Shown: piece by piece, positions 20,021-28,418 of the stretch
How the letters are laid out: every line of letters starts with the position of its first letter
How positions within the stretch are numbered: position 1 is the first letter of the stretch
NCBI GenBank assembly: GCA_902797165.1
Contig: CADBRU010000022.1
Span: 1-60,419, forward strand
Direction: 5' to 3'
From: an uncultured Elusimicrobium sp.
Lineage (GTDB): Bacteria > Elusimicrobiota > Elusimicrobia > Elusimicrobiales > Elusimicrobiaceae
DNA: 60,419 bases
Translations under genes and position numbers: made by a program
The notes under the pieces: generated by a model
Seen by the model: the letters and a program-made list of their open reading frames with translations, nothing else
Told to the model about the DNA's origin: nothing
The model's database searches: none

Positions 20021-20671
20021 ATGAAAAAATTAATTGCATTGATTGCCGCTGTTTTAATTGGTATGCCCGCACTGGCAAAATCTAATTGTCAAACCCGTGT
20101 GGATAAAAATTTAGATAAAACCACGTCTGAAAAAATACAAAAATGTCTAACAGAAGACCCGGTAGAAGAAGACAAAACTCCGCAACCGGAAGTAGTTTTG
20201 ACAGACACTTATTCGGTCATCTATCCGCAATCAAAAAGTGATCCGAAACAAAAACAAAACCCAAAGCAAGGCCAAAAACAAAGTCAAAAACAAAATAACA
20301 CCAAACAAACTACCGAACAAAAAACCTATAAGCCCGAACCAGTGCAACACGAATATTTAGACGGTACCACGTACCCTTCTTTCCGCAATGATGAATTGCC
20401 TACGTTAAACCAAGAAGAAGCGCACGATACAGCCATGCAAGCCTTAAAAGGATATAATAAACCGGCAGTCACTAGACCGGCCAAACAAAATAAACCGGCT
20501 GTTAAACCGGCCACCAAAACCCCACCTCAAGAAATACAAGAGGCAGACGCTTTGCAAGATGATCCGTTAGCCACGGCGCAATCTACGCAACTGACGGAAT
20601 TTCAAGATGACTCCGTATTAAGTCCGGCCGATTTTGGGTATAATGATACCGATCCGGCTTTCCAACAATAA
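20021..20671 (+). CDS. Exported low-complexity protein of unknown function
   Basis: I do not recognise this 216-residue protein. Residues 1-19 form a Sec signal peptide ending ALA (IGMPALAKS). A short Cys-containing N-terminal part (NCQTRVDKNLDK, EKIQKCL) is followed by a Lys/Gln-rich segment (about residues 70-100), then a Pro/Lys stretch (about 145-170), and an acidic tail. It is preceded by a good SD (AAGGAGAG) and a TATAAT at 19989-19994. It probably acts in the periplasm or envelope as a disordered or binding protein. The next small membrane gene starts 37 bases downstream from its own promoter. Confidence 0.7.
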   Translation: MKKLIALIAAVLIGMPALAKSNCQTRVDKNLDKTTSEKIQKCLTEDPVEEDKTPQPEVVLTDTYSVIYPQSKSDPKQKQNPKQGQKQSQKQNNTKQTTEQKTYKPEPVQHEYLDGTTYPSFRNDELPTLNQEEAHDTAMQALKGYNKPAVTRPAKQNKPAVKPATKTPPQEIQEADALQDDPLATAQSTQLTEFQDDSVLSPADFGYNDTDPAFQQ

Positions 20672-20673
20672 AT

Positions 20674-20702
20674 TTGACATTTACGCACAGGAAACATACA
20701 AT
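20674..20702 (+). promoter_or_regulatory. Near-consensus promoter giving a probable leaderless transcript
   Basis: Perfect TTGACA (20674-20679), 17-bp spacer, TACAAT (20697-20702). The ATG of the next gene begins 6 nt after the -10, at the expected +1 position. Confidence 0.75.
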
Positions 20703-20708
20703 AAAACT

Positions 20709-20993
20709 ATGAACACATTACACTATTTATTTATTAAACCGTTCACTGCCAAAGGTGCTCTTTTGGGCGGCATTGATGTATTGATTAAATTACTGACCAT
20801 TACGGTTTGGGTGTATTTGATGTTTATCTTGGGTTCACTCATTACCCAGTCTCTTTTATTAGACTATAATCACATCACCCAACTATGGTGGTTTGCGTAT
20901 TGTTTCTTGATGTTCTTCGGCGGTTCTTTAATTGCGTATATTATTGTTTTTGTGCGCGATTATGAAGAATTGGAAACGGAAGAAGAACAATAA
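20709..20993 (+). CDS. Small two-helix membrane protein, unknown function
   Basis: This 94-residue protein has two predicted transmembrane segments (about 20-45 and 55-78) and an acidic C-terminal tail (DYEELETEEEQ). I do not recognise the family. The ATG at 20709 is chosen because a strong promoter ends 6 nt before it; an in-frame ATG at 20634 would lie upstream of that promoter and inside the preceding gene. No SD is present, so translation is probably leaderless. A 13-bp terminator follows. Confidence 0.7.
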   Translation: MNTLHYLFIKPFTAKGALLGGIDVLIKLLTITVWVYLMFILGSLITQSLLLDYNHITQLWWFAYCFLMFFGGSLIAYIIVFVRDYEELETEEEQ

Positions 20994-21013
20994 GTAAATT
21001 TTTTACTACTTGC

Positions 21014-21043
21014 AAAAAGCCCGCTCAAAAGAGCGGGCTTTTT
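21014..21043. terminator. Bidirectional terminator
   Basis: Perfect 13-bp stem (AAAAAGCCCGCTC / GAGCGGGCTTTTT) with an AAAA loop. It serves the small membrane gene on the plus strand and the convergent repeat protein on the minus strand. Confidence 0.92.
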
Positions 21044-21062
21044 AGTGGGAGTGAGATATATA

Positions 21063-21734
21063 TTAATATACTTTCTTTAAGGTAAGTACACCGTCTTCAA
21101 AAAACCATTCTTCGGCTAACTCACCGTTTTCATTAAATTTTTTGGTAACTCCGTTGGGACGACCGTCTTTGTGCGGAGAAATCAAAGCAATCGTGCCATT
21201 GGGGTGATACACAATTTTATCTCCTACCAATTTATCGTTTTGATAGGTGCATTCCGAACGCAAATCACCATCTTGCGTATAGGTGCGGCACAAACCATTT
21301 AAATACCCTTTTCGGTATTCCGCCACTTCCAGCACCTTACCGGAAGGATAGTATTTTGTTTGGCGGCCGGTTTGGCTGTCTTGTTCGTAATTCATGGTTT
21401 TATGCAAACGTCCCGTCGGCAAATAAACCCGCACCGGGCCTTGTAACTGACCGTTTTCATAAAATTTTTCAATACTGATTTTTCCGTTCTCAAAATAAAT
21501 ACGGCAGCATCCGTTGCGCTGTCCGTTTCTAAATTCACATTCAAAATAGACTTTGCCGTTTTCAAAAAATTCTTTTACTATGCCGTCGGGCAATGTCCCT
21601 TCTTGGCGCACGATATCCAAATTTTTATCCAAGATTTCCCGATAGACTTCCTGATCATCTACAAAATAAGTCCGCACAAACCCTACATTTAACGGATCAT
21701 TCAAACTCCCCGTTTTGCGTATAATTTCTACCAT
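21063..21734 (-). CDS. MORN-variant (YwqK-like) repeat protein
   Basis: The 223-residue product is built from about six to eight repeats of roughly 22 residues following the pattern Y-x-N/P-x-G-x(4-5)-Y-x2-G-x2-x-G, for example YFENGKISIEKFYENGQLQG and YYPSGKVLEVAEYRKGYLNG. These are the MORN-variant repeats of the YwqK family, which databases often label antitoxin, although no toxin-like gene is adjacent. The ATG at 21734 follows GAGGAGTGAGT; a longer reading to 21860 would overlap the preceding gene. The start lies 2 bases after the flavoprotein stop, so the two are co-transcribed. No signal peptide, so cytoplasmic. Confidence 0.8.
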   Translation of the reverse strand: MVEIIRKTGSLNDPLNVGFVRTYFVDDQEVYREILDKNLDIVRQEGTLPDGIVKEFFENGKVYFECEFRNGQRNGCCRIYFENGKISIEKFYENGQLQGPVRVYLPTGRLHKTMNYEQDSQTGRQTKYYPSGKVLEVAEYRKGYLNGLCRTYTQDGDLRSECTYQNDKLVGDKIVYHPNGTIALISPHKDGRPNGVTKKFNENGELAEEWFFEDGVLTLKKVY

Positions 21735-21736
21735 AC

Positions 21737-22963
21737 TCACTCCTCGACTATTGCCTTTGCGGCCACATAACCGCATCCCCAGGCAAAATGTAAATTTAGT
21801 CCCCCGCTGCGGCCGTCCACATCTAACAATTCCCCTAACACATACAACCCTTGGCAACAACGAGACTCTAAATTATTATAGTTTATTTCGGCGCATTTTA
21901 CACCCCCTGTTGCAATCATGGCTTCTTTCCATGGGCGTAAAGACACAATCGTAAAAGGCCATCTGCCGAGCAATTTTTCCACCGTTTGCCACGTATTTTC
22001 ACTCCATTCTAAGACGGGTTGATTCTTGCGTATCCCCGCAAAATCAATCAGCAAATTAGCAATATTTTCATGTAGCACACCGGCAAAAAATCCTTTTGCA
22101 TTACGTGTTTTAAAATGTTTTGCGCGTTCTTTTAAGAATGCTTTTTTATCCGCAATTGGCGGCAACAAATCCAGTTCCACCGTCACGGGGCCTTTGTTTA
22201 ACAGTTGCCCGATAGTGCCGCTGATGTTTAAAATAGCCGGGCCGGACAAACCGTAACTAGTAAACAAAAGTTCTCCGCTGCTGCTGATCTCCGCAGACGT
22301 GCCGCGCGCGGCAGTTGCTTTAACTTGCACCCGAATCCCCTGCAAACGCGCCACCGCTTTTTCTTTGACATTTACGGCGCATAAAGCCGGCTGCGGTGTA
22401 TTAATGTTATGACCCAAAGACTGTGCCAATTTATATCCGGCCTGTGTTCCCCCCGCTTGCGGATAAGCACAAGAGCCGCAAGCAAGCACGCATTTTTTAG
22501 CACTGAATTTTTCCCCTTTGGCCGAAGTAAGCGTAAATTCTTTTTGTTTGCTGATTTTGACAATTTCCGTTTGCAAGAGAATTTCTGCTCCGGCTTCTAT
22601 GCAAGCCAAACGCAAGGCTTCCGCCACCGCCGTAGATTTACCGCTGAGCGGAAAAACACGCCCCGCATTTTCTTGCACGGTCAGCACACCCAATTCATGA
22701 AAAAATTGCAAACAAGTATCGAAAGGAAATTGTTTTAAAATCGACGCGGCCAAATCAGTAGCGCCGTGATAATCTGCCGCCGACACAAAGGCATTGGTCA
22801 AATTGCAACGTCCGTTTCCGCTGACCAAAATTTTACGTCCGACTTGCATTTCTTTTTCAAACAAAATAACCCGTTTGCCCGCGCGGGCACATTGCAAAGC
22901 GCACAACATACCGCTTGCCCCCGCCCCGACGATTGCCATATCATACAAAGTTTTATTTTCCAT
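21737..22963 (-). CDS. HI0933/BaiN-like NAD(P)/FAD-dependent flavoprotein
   Basis: A 408-residue flavoprotein of the YhiN/HI0933/BaiN family. It starts with the FAD dinucleotide motif DMAIVGAGASGMLCALQCARAGKRVILFEK and has the family hallmark GRKILVSGNGRCNLTNA and, near the end, MIATGGVKCAEI and YVLGELLDVDGRSGGLNLHFAWGCGYVA. Specific substrates are not known for most members. The ATG at 22963 (MENKTLYD) is chosen because the FAD motif follows directly. An earlier frame extends into the terminator of the upstream tRNA. A TATAGT lies 7 nt upstream and there is no SD, so the message may be leaderless. Confidence 0.9.
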   Translation of the reverse strand: MENKTLYDMAIVGAGASGMLCALQCARAGKRVILFEKEMQVGRKILVSGNGRCNLTNAFVSAADYHGATDLAASILKQFPFDTCLQFFHELGVLTVQENAGRVFPLSGKSTAVAEALRLACIEAGAEILLQTEIVKISKQKEFTLTSAKGEKFSAKKCVLACGSCAYPQAGGTQAGYKLAQSLGHNINTPQPALCAVNVKEKAVARLQGIRVQVKATAARGTSAEISSSGELLFTSYGLSGPAILNISGTIGQLLNKGPVTVELDLLPPIADKKAFLKERAKHFKTRNAKGFFAGVLHENIANLLIDFAGIRKNQPVLEWSENTWQTVEKLLGRWPFTIVSLRPWKEAMIATGGVKCAEINYNNLESRCCQGLYVLGELLDVDGRSGGLNLHFAWGCGYVAAKAIVEE

Positions 22964-23000
22964 TTCATTTACTATAGCAAATTCGGACATATCCCGACAT

Positions 23001-23032
23001 AAAAAAACAACTTTCCAAGAAGAAAGTTGTTT
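23001..23032 (-). terminator. Terminator of the tRNA(CAT) gene
   Basis: An 11-bp perfect stem (AAACAACTTTC / GAAAGTTGTTT) with a 6-nt loop. On the minus strand it is followed by a run of T (forward A-run 23001-23007). It lies 3 bases past the tRNA CCA end. Confidence 0.88.
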
Positions 23033-23035
23033 AGA

Positions 23036-23112
23036 TGGTGTCACCGGGTGGGCTCGAACCACCGACCTATTCCTTATGAGAGAATCGCTCTAACCAGCTG
23101 AGCTACGGTGAC
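23036..23112 (-). tRNA. tRNA with CAT anticodon (elongator tRNA-Met, or tRNA-Ile2)
   Basis: Read on the minus strand, this is a 77-nt cloverleaf: 7-bp acceptor GTCACCG/CGGTGAC with discriminator A and encoded CCA; D arm GCTC/GAGC; anticodon stem ATTCT/GGAAT around loop CTCATAA (anticodon CAT); T arm GGTGG/CCACC with loop TTCGAGC. The first base pair G1-C72 and the lack of three G-C pairs in the anticodon stem exclude the initiator. Elongator Met is favoured. An Ile2 tRNA, modified by TilS to read AUA, cannot be excluded. Confidence 0.95.
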
Positions 23113-23128
23113 TTAAATCGGATAATTT

Positions 23129-23158
23129 ATTATATCAAAAACCCATCACCCCGTGCAA
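23129..23158 (-). promoter_or_regulatory. Promoter of the tRNA(CAT) gene
   Basis: Minus-strand TTGCAC (23153-23158), 18-bp spacer, perfect TATAAT (23129-23134), 16 bp before the mature tRNA 5' end. Confidence 0.7.
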
Positions 23159-23178
23159 CCTTTACCACCGGGTCCGAT

Positions 23179-23778
23179 TTAATCTACCATGGTGTAATCG
23201 TTGAGTTTGGCCGGCAGTGTACCTGACTTGGCCATTTCAAAATCTTGTTGTGCTTCTGCCTCACGGCCGAGTTTTAAATAAACCGCTCCGCGGGCATTAT
23301 ATACATCCGCGGCCGGACGTAATTGCAGTACAACATTATAATCTTGCAAAGCCTGATCATATTGACCGAGCATATAATTAATACCGCCGCGCGTAAAGAA
23401 AGTTTCGGCTTTATTGGGTGTAAGTATGACCGATTTGTTCACCAGCATTAAAGCATTTTCATAATCTCCTTGCGCCGCCAAAGCGGAAGCCAAGGCCGTA
23501 TAACCGTCCGATTTATACGGATTGATTTTTAATACTTCCATAAAATCTTCTTGTGCGGCGGCATAATCTCCCGCAAAAAAGAAAGCCGCCCCGCGTGAAG
23601 CATACACATCTATATTTTCCGGGTTTAATTTAACCGCTTTGTTATAGGCTTGCAAGGCTTTCACCATATTACCGTCTTTAAAATATCCGTCCCCGCGCGC
23701 TAACCATTCGCTGGAAGTGGGCAAAGTTTGACACGCTGCCAAACCGAGTAAAGCAACCAATATACTTATTTTTTTCAT
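23179..23778 (-). CDS. TPR-repeat lipoprotein
   Basis: The 199-residue protein starts with a lipoprotein signal (LVALLGLAAC, lipobox Cys16). About four to five TPR units follow (for example ALQAYNKAVKLNPENIDVYASRGAAFFFAGDYAAAQEDF and ALQDYNVVLQLRPAADVYNARGAVYLKLG). It should be anchored in the envelope and act as a protein-interaction scaffold; partners are unknown. SD AGGAGAG precedes the ATG, and a TATAAT lies about 30 bp upstream. A related, longer TPR lipoprotein is encoded at 46025-47020. Confidence 0.88.
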   Translation of the reverse strand: MKKISILVALLGLAACQTLPTSSEWLARGDGYFKDGNMVKALQAYNKAVKLNPENIDVYASRGAAFFFAGDYAAAQEDFMEVLKINPYKSDGYTALASALAAQGDYENALMLVNKSVILTPNKAETFFTRGGINYMLGQYDQALQDYNVVLQLRPAADVYNARGAVYLKLGREAEAQQDFEMAKSGTLPAKLNDYTMVD

Positions 23779-23837
23779 TTTTCTCTCCTATATTTGTCAG
23801 ATTTTATTCTATTATAACACAAAAGACCTATTTTCTT

Positions 23838-24010
23838 CTAGGTACAAAAAACACTGCTTTCTGGGTCCAAAGACCCTTTTACTTTGCAGTTAAAGTTCAT
23901 ATGCTATAAGTATAGAAAGCGGCTTAGAGATTTGGATTTAACCTATTTTATCCTAAACCGCTGCAGCCCCCAAACCCTGCTGCAGCGGTTCCCCTTTCAA
24001 AGTAGTATCT
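23838..24010. other. Hairpin-rich intergenic region, possible structured RNA
   Basis: About 300 bp (23779-24076) lacks a convincing gene. It holds a nested hairpin (ACTGC 23853-23857 with GCAGT 23886-23890, enclosing GGGTC-CAAA-GACCC at 23863-23876). On the minus strand this is followed by a T-run. It also holds a perfect 12-bp stem (AACCGCTGCAGC 23956-23967 with GCTGCAGCGGTT 23979-23990). The segment AGCGGCTTAG near 23918-23930 can pair with CTAAACCGCT near 23953-23962, competing with that stem. A 61-codon frame at 23884-24069 and a 20-codon minus-strand frame at 23838-23900 look incidental. Confidence 0.4.
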
Positions 24011-24028
24011 ATCTCCTCCTACGATGTA

Positions 24029-24060
24029 AAAACACCCCGGCACATACCGGGGTGTTTTAT
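24029..24060. terminator. Terminator of the pilin-like gene at 24077-24535
   Basis: Perfect 12-bp stem (AAAACACCCCGG / CCGGGGTGTTTT) with a 6-nt loop; A/T-rich flanks make it usable in both directions. Confidence 0.9.
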
Positions 24061-24076
24061 TTCTATTAATCTGCTA

Positions 24077-24535
24077 TTAGAAACCAGCTACCGTACAATT
24101 ATGCGTGGCAGTTTTACTCCCCGTGTTAGCACAAGTTATAGATCCGTCCTCTTGTAATGTCAGAAAATACGGATAATTCTCAACATCATTATTTATCACA
24201 CGGTTGGCATACATCTCAGTTTCCACACCATAATCCCAATCTTTCGTTTTTAAACAATAAGCATCCACACAACCTTCTGATTGCCATTGACCGGGCAGAT
24301 CTATCGTTAAGTGTTCCACAATATAGCCTGAGCCCCACCCACATTCCTCTGCATTTGTTCCAAATTCCAATTCGCACAGTTGCTTGTTTTTATACATAGC
24401 GTTTAGCAGTTGTTTGGCTTCCGCCACGCGCGATTTTTCCACCGCTTTAGTATATTGCGGCAAAGCAATCGCGGATAAAATACCGATAATTAACACCACC
24501 ACAAGTAGTTCTATTAACGTAAATGCCTTATTCAT
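24077..24535 (-). CDS. Type IV pilin-like protein
   Basis: 152 residues. The prepilin signal MNKA^FTLIELLVVVLIIGILSAIALPQY has Ala instead of Gly before the cleavage site, which prepilin peptidases tolerate. Then KAVEKSRVAEAKQLLNAM and a globular part with Cys in several places (CELEFG, EECGWG, GCVDAYC, SITC, HNC). It is a clear paralogue of 19428-19880 along its whole length and ends with the same TATHNCTVAGF. SD GGAGACTACTT precedes the ATG. It has a solo promoter and terminator. The DNA for the shared N-terminus differs at many synonymous sites from its paralogue, so the copy is not recent. Confidence 0.88.
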   Translation of the reverse strand: MNKAFTLIELLVVVLIIGILSAIALPQYTKAVEKSRVAEAKQLLNAMYKNKQLCELEFGTNAEECGWGSGYIVEHLTIDLPGQWQSEGCVDAYCLKTKDWDYGVETEMYANRVINNDVENYPYFLTLQEDGSITCANTGSKTATHNCTVAGF

Positions 24536-24571
24536 AAGTAGTCTCCTATCTTAATATTTCCCTACTATATA

Positions 24572-24600
24572 AGTATCCTATAAAAAAACATATTTTTCAA
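24572..24600 (-). promoter_or_regulatory. Promoter of the pilin-like gene at 24077-24535
   Basis: Minus-strand TTGAAA (24595-24600), 17-bp spacer, GATACT (24572-24577). The -35 context GACTTGAAAAAT is almost the same as at 50969-50974. Confidence 0.65.
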
Positions 24601-24709
24601 GTCCTTTTTGGACCTATTTTAATGGTCCGCTCGTGCGGGCAAGTGTAAAATTACTTATTTTCCGCCTATTTTTTATACAATATGCTACAATAAAACAAAG
24701 GAAAATAAT

Positions 24710-25474
24710 ATGGCGCAACGCATCAGTCTATTTATTATTGCCCGAAATGAAGAAAATAAAATTGCCAAATGTATTAACAGTGCCAAGGGATTGGTCAGCG
24801 AAATCATTGTGGTAGACGGGTATTCCAAAGACCGCACCGCCCAAGTGGCTGCGGAGCAAGGGGCGCTTGTGTTCCAAAATCGTTTTGAAGGTTTTTCCGC
24901 GCAGAAAAATTTTGCCCTTTCCAAAGTCACTTCCCCGTGGGCCTTAAATTTAGATGCCGATGAAAGCCTTTCTGCCGAACTGAAAGAGAAAATCCGCCAA
25001 GTAGTGGAAGATACCCCCCACGCCGGTTTTAATATCAAATTTTCCAACTATTTTTTGGGAAGAAAAATGCATCATAGCGGGCTTAGCAATGAATATCATG
25101 TCCGTTTAGTTCGCACGGATAAAGTCCATTATGAAGGGCAACTGGTACACGAGGGACTTAAAGTAGACGGGACCATCGGCACTCTTAAAGAGCCGATACG
25201 TCATTTTTCCTATGATACTATTAATACCCATCTAAGGAAATTAAATTTTTACACACAACTTGCCGCCAATCAAATGTACGAAAACGGCAAGCATTTCTCA
25301 CTACTCTTTTTGCTCGTGCGCACACCGCTTGAGTTTATAAAACGCTATTTCCTTAAATTAGGTTTCCTTGACGGCATGCGCGGTTTTATATGGTCTTCTT
25401 TTTCTACGTTCTACGTATTTGTGAAGTATATTCGTTTGTGGCAAATCGAAGAAAAGAAAGGCCGCAAAAAATAA
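24710..25474 (+). CDS. Family 2 glycosyltransferase (WaaE/KdtX-like)
   Basis: A 254-residue GT-A enzyme. The start ISLFIIARNEENKIAKCINSAKG, VDGYSKDRTAQVA, and the metal-binding NLDADESLS (DxD-type) are typical of the WaaE/KdtX-like group of GT2 enzymes that add sugars to the LPS inner core. The middle KNFALSKVTSPWALNLDADE block and the C-terminal membrane-proximal helix (RTPLEFIKRYFLKLGFLDG) also match. Most likely cytoplasmic-face LPS synthesis; acceptor not known. SD AAAGGAAA precedes the ATG. It stands alone. Confidence 0.87.
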   Translation: MAQRISLFIIARNEENKIAKCINSAKGLVSEIIVVDGYSKDRTAQVAAEQGALVFQNRFEGFSAQKNFALSKVTSPWALNLDADESLSAELKEKIRQVVEDTPHAGFNIKFSNYFLGRKMHHSGLSNEYHVRLVRTDKVHYEGQLVHEGLKVDGTIGTLKEPIRHFSYDTINTHLRKLNFYTQLAANQMYENGKHFSLLFLLVRTPLEFIKRYFLKLGFLDGMRGFIWSSFSTFYVFVKYIRLWQIEEKKGRKK

Positions 25475-25596
25475 ATTTTCTCCTTAACATAGGTTCCAAA
25501 CATCTTTGTGCTAAACTTTCTAATTAATTTCCGCTAGCGCAAAATTTTCCAATTTAGATATAATTTAAGTAGGTAGTTTTACCCACAGGAGGAAAT

Positions 25597-26580
25597 ATGG
25601 ATATCACCACACTTAACCAACAGGTTAAAAACGAAAGTTTGTTTTTGCAAGATTTGAAACGCGAAGTAAGCAAAGTAATCGTCGGGCAAGAGGGTCTGAT
25701 CGAAAAAATGCTGGTGGCTTTGCTTGCCGACGGACATATTTTAATTGAAGGCGTACCGGGTCTAGCCAAAACCTTGGCCGTTAAAACATTGGCTAGCGCT
25801 ATTCACGCCCAATTCCAACGCATTCAATTTACTCCCGATTTATTGCCGGCCGATATTACCGGTACTTTAATTTTCAACCCAAAAGAAGGTACTTTCTCTG
25901 CCAAACGCGGTCCGGTTTTTTCTAACTTCGTATTGGCTGATGAAATTAACCGTTCTCCGGCTAAAGTGCAAAGTGCTTTGCTTGAAGCCATGCAAGAGCG
26001 CCAAGTTACTATCGGAGACGAAACCTATAAATTACCTGCTCCGTTTATGGTGCTAGCCACTCAAAACCCTGTCGAACAGGAAGGTACGTATCCTTTACCG
26101 GAAGCACAAGTAGATCGTTTTATGCTTAAGGTGCTCATTACCTATCCGACCAAAGAAGAAGAAAAATTAATTTTAGAGCGCATGGCCTCTCATCAGCAAA
26201 TTACATTAAATACGTCCGTTACCCCGGAAATGATTTTAAAAGCACGCCAAGTGGTGGACAGTATTTATGTAGATGAAAAGATTAAAAATTATATCGTGGA
26301 ACTTGTTTTTGCCACACGCAATCCGAAAGCCTATAAATTAGACAAGTTGGCTTCTTTTATTGCCTATGGTGCCAGCCCGCGCGCGACAATCTTTCTTACG
26401 CAAGCCGCCAAAGCGTATGCTTTCTTAAACGGCCGCGGCTATGTAACGCCCGAAGATATTAAAGCCATCGGTTTAGATGTTTTGCGCCACCGCGTATTAC
26501 TGACCTATGAAGCGGAAGCGGAAAATATGACCGCGGACCAAATTGTCAAACAAGTCTTTGAAGCGGTGGACGTACCTTAA
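25597..26580 (+). CDS. MoxR-family AAA+ ATPase
   Basis: A 327-residue AAA+ protein, first gene of a Bat (aerotolerance) operon. Motifs are Walker A EGVPGLAKTLAVK, Walker B FVLADEINRSPAKVQSALLEAMQERQVT, sensor VLATQNPVEQEGTYPLPEAQVDRF, and the C-terminal lid with SFIAYGASPRATI. MoxR proteins act as chaperones with VWA-domain partners, and two of those follow. The SD is AGGAGG, with a TATAAT at 25559-25564. Eight genes run in the same direction with overlaps or very short gaps. Confidence 0.93.
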   Translation: MDITTLNQQVKNESLFLQDLKREVSKVIVGQEGLIEKMLVALLADGHILIEGVPGLAKTLAVKTLASAIHAQFQRIQFTPDLLPADITGTLIFNPKEGTFSAKRGPVFSNFVLADEINRSPAKVQSALLEAMQERQVTIGDETYKLPAPFMVLATQNPVEQEGTYPLPEAQVDRFMLKVLITYPTKEEEKLILERMASHQQITLNTSVTPEMILKARQVVDSIYVDEKIKNYIVELVFATRNPKAYKLDKLASFIAYGASPRATIFLTQAAKAYAFLNGRGYVTPEDIKAIGLDVLRHRVLLTYEAEAENMTADQIVKQVFEAVDVP

Positions 26581-26598
26581 GTTTAAGGAGTGCCCGTT

Positions 26599-27495
26599 AT
26601 GCGCATGGACACCGCCGAAATTTTAAAAAAAGTACGGCAGATTGAAATACAAACCGGCAAACTGGTAGAAGAAACGTTTGCCGGGGAGTATCTCAGTGCG
26701 TTTAAGGGGCAGGGAATCGAATTTGCCGAAGTGCGCGAGTATATCCCCGGGGATGATGTACGCTCTATTGATTGGAACGTAACGGCGCGCAATCATGTGC
26801 CTTATGTCAAAAAATTCAACGAAACCCGCGAACTGACTTTGATGATTGCCTGTGATGTGTCGGCTTCTCAAAACTTCGGCTCTTGGAGTAAATTTAAGCA
26901 AGAAACCGCCGCCGAACTGGCCGCCTTGTTTGCTTTTTCCGCTCTTAAAAATAATGATAAAGTGGGGCTTTTGTTATTCTCGGATAAAGTAGAACTTTTC
27001 GTGCCGCCTAAAAAAGGAAAAAAGCATATTTTGCGTCTGATACGCGAATTAGTGGCTTTTGAACCGACCGGCACCGGGACCAATTTATCCTTAGCACTTA
27101 CAACGCTTAGTAAACTCATCAAACACCAAGGCATTTTGATTTTTATTTCCGATTTTTTGGCGGACGTTCCCACTTTTGCTCAACCTTTGCAATTAGCGGC
27201 TAAAAAATTTGATTTAATTCCCGTCGTTATACAAGACAAACTGGAGCAAAAGTTGCCCTCCGTACATGCCGCGGTGGAAATGATTGACCCGGAAACACAT
27301 ACCCGGCAATTGGTCTCTTTGTCTGTGGCGGAAATTAACCGCATTTTAACCCAGCGGCAGCAACAATGGAAGGAACAATTAGACGGTTTATTTCATCCGC
27401 TGAATATTTCCGCTATTGAAATAGACCCTTCTGCCTCGGCAGTAGATCCGGTGATCGCATTTTTTAAACAACGTGCTAGGAAAATAAGAAGATGA
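26599..27495 (+). CDS. DUF58 domain protein (Bat operon)
   Basis: 298 residues. It contains the DUF58 hallmark GEYLSAFKGQGIEFAEVREYIPGDDVRSIDWNVTARN and a degenerate VWA-like fold (LMIACDVSASQNFGS). DUF58 proteins accompany MoxR ATPases and VWA proteins. A GTG at 26590 is in frame, but it lies in the SD (AAGGAG), so the ATG at 26599, 8 nt after that SD, is preferred. The stop overlaps the next start by 4 bases (ATGA). Confidence 0.92.
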   Translation: MRMDTAEILKKVRQIEIQTGKLVEETFAGEYLSAFKGQGIEFAEVREYIPGDDVRSIDWNVTARNHVPYVKKFNETRELTLMIACDVSASQNFGSWSKFKQETAAELAALFAFSALKNNDKVGLLLFSDKVELFVPPKKGKKHILRLIRELVAFEPTGTGTNLSLALTTLSKLIKHQGILIFISDFLADVPTFAQPLQLAAKKFDLIPVVIQDKLEQKLPSVHAAVEMIDPETHTRQLVSLSVAEINRILTQRQQQWKEQLDGLFHPLNISAIEIDPSASAVDPVIAFFKQRARKIRR

Positions 27496-28418
27496 AAAAA
27501 TTTATTTTACTCTTACCTTTGTGTTTTACTTGTGTGGGACTCTTGTCTGCTCAGCAGATAGATATCACCGCGCAAGAAATTGCGTCTGAAGCACAATTTG
27601 CACAACCGTTTGATGTACATGTCGAACTGGCCCATACGCCGGGATATCAAGTAGAAATAGACCCACAATCACTGCCCGCCGATTTTGCATTATTAACCGA
27701 AAAGAAAGAAGATTTGTCCCCCGGCACCGTTTCTTTTGATTTAACTTTTTTGCCGGTTAATTTGGGAGTATCCACCTTTACCGCCGTTAATTTTATTTTG
27801 CAAGATACGAATAAAAATATCTTGGCAAAGGCGCAAACCCAAGAAAAACCGGTAGAAATTGCGGAAGTGGAATTTTTCAAAGACCCCAATTTACGTGATA
27901 TTCGGCCGCCTTATATTCCGGCTAATTGGTTCTTGTGGTTCTTATGTGCTTTGGTGGCGCTTTTAATTATTTACTTTATCTATCATTTTTGGCGCTCCAC
28001 CCGCAAAGATGTCCCGGCCGAACAAGCCGTGCAAGATTTACGCCCGGCCGATGTAATTGCCCTAGATAAAATTCATTTACTTTTACAAAGCGGCCTGTGG
28101 GAAAATGCCCATTACAAACTATTTTATACCGAACTTGAAAACATTTTCCGCGAATATGTTTATCGTCGCTTTCAATTAGATGTATCTTCCGATACCTCTT
28201 CGGAATTATTGCGCCATATCCGTAAAATTCCGCAACTTGTGCCTTTACAAACGGAAATACGCAATTATTTAAATTCCTCCGATCTGGTGAAATTTGCCAA
28301 AGTCGTACCGGAGGAACCGACGATGCAACAAGATATTTGTTGCGTAAAAACCGTAGTACAAGCCACGGCTCCGCGCCCGACACAAACCCAAACGGATAAA
28401 CAGGAGGCCCAACAATGA
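27492..28418 (+). CDS. Bat operon membrane protein, DUF4381-like
   Basis: A 308-residue protein with a signal peptide (MKKFILLLPLCFTCVGLLSA), a periplasmic beta-rich part to about residue 145, one transmembrane helix (about 148-168), and a cytoplasmic helical part (ENIFREYVYRRFQLDVSSDTSSELLRHI). In position and layout it resembles the DUF4381/BatD-short proteins between DUF58 and VWA genes in MoxR operons. It overlaps both neighbours by 4 bases. Function is inferred from context only. Confidence 0.75.
   Translation: MKKFILLLPLCFTCVGLLSAQQIDITAQEIASEAQFAQPFDVHVELAHTPGYQVEIDPQSLPADFALLTEKKEDLSPGTVSFDLTFLPVNLGVSTFTAVNFILQDTNKNILAKAQTQEKPVEIAEVEFFKDPNLRDIRPPYIPANWFLWFLCALVALLIIYFIYHFWRSTRKDVPAEQAVQDLRPADVIALDKIHLLLQSGLWENAHYKLFYTELENIFREYVYRRFQLDVSSDTSSELLRHIRKIPQLVPLQTEIRNYLNSSDLVKFAKVVPEEPTMQQDICCVKTVVQATAPRPTQTQTDKQEAQQ

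Noticed and set aside
21063..21734. YwqK-like protein as an antitoxin
   Set aside because: The neighbour is a flavoprotein, not a toxin; the antitoxin label of this repeat family has little support here.
23838..23900. 20-codon minus-strand frame ahead of the TPR lipoprotein gene
   Set aside because: Very short, no SD, and it reads across a hairpin; more likely RNA structure than a peptide.
23884..24069. 61-codon plus-strand frame between the TPR and pilin genes
   Set aside because: It runs through two strong hairpins including a terminator, has no SD and looks non-coding.
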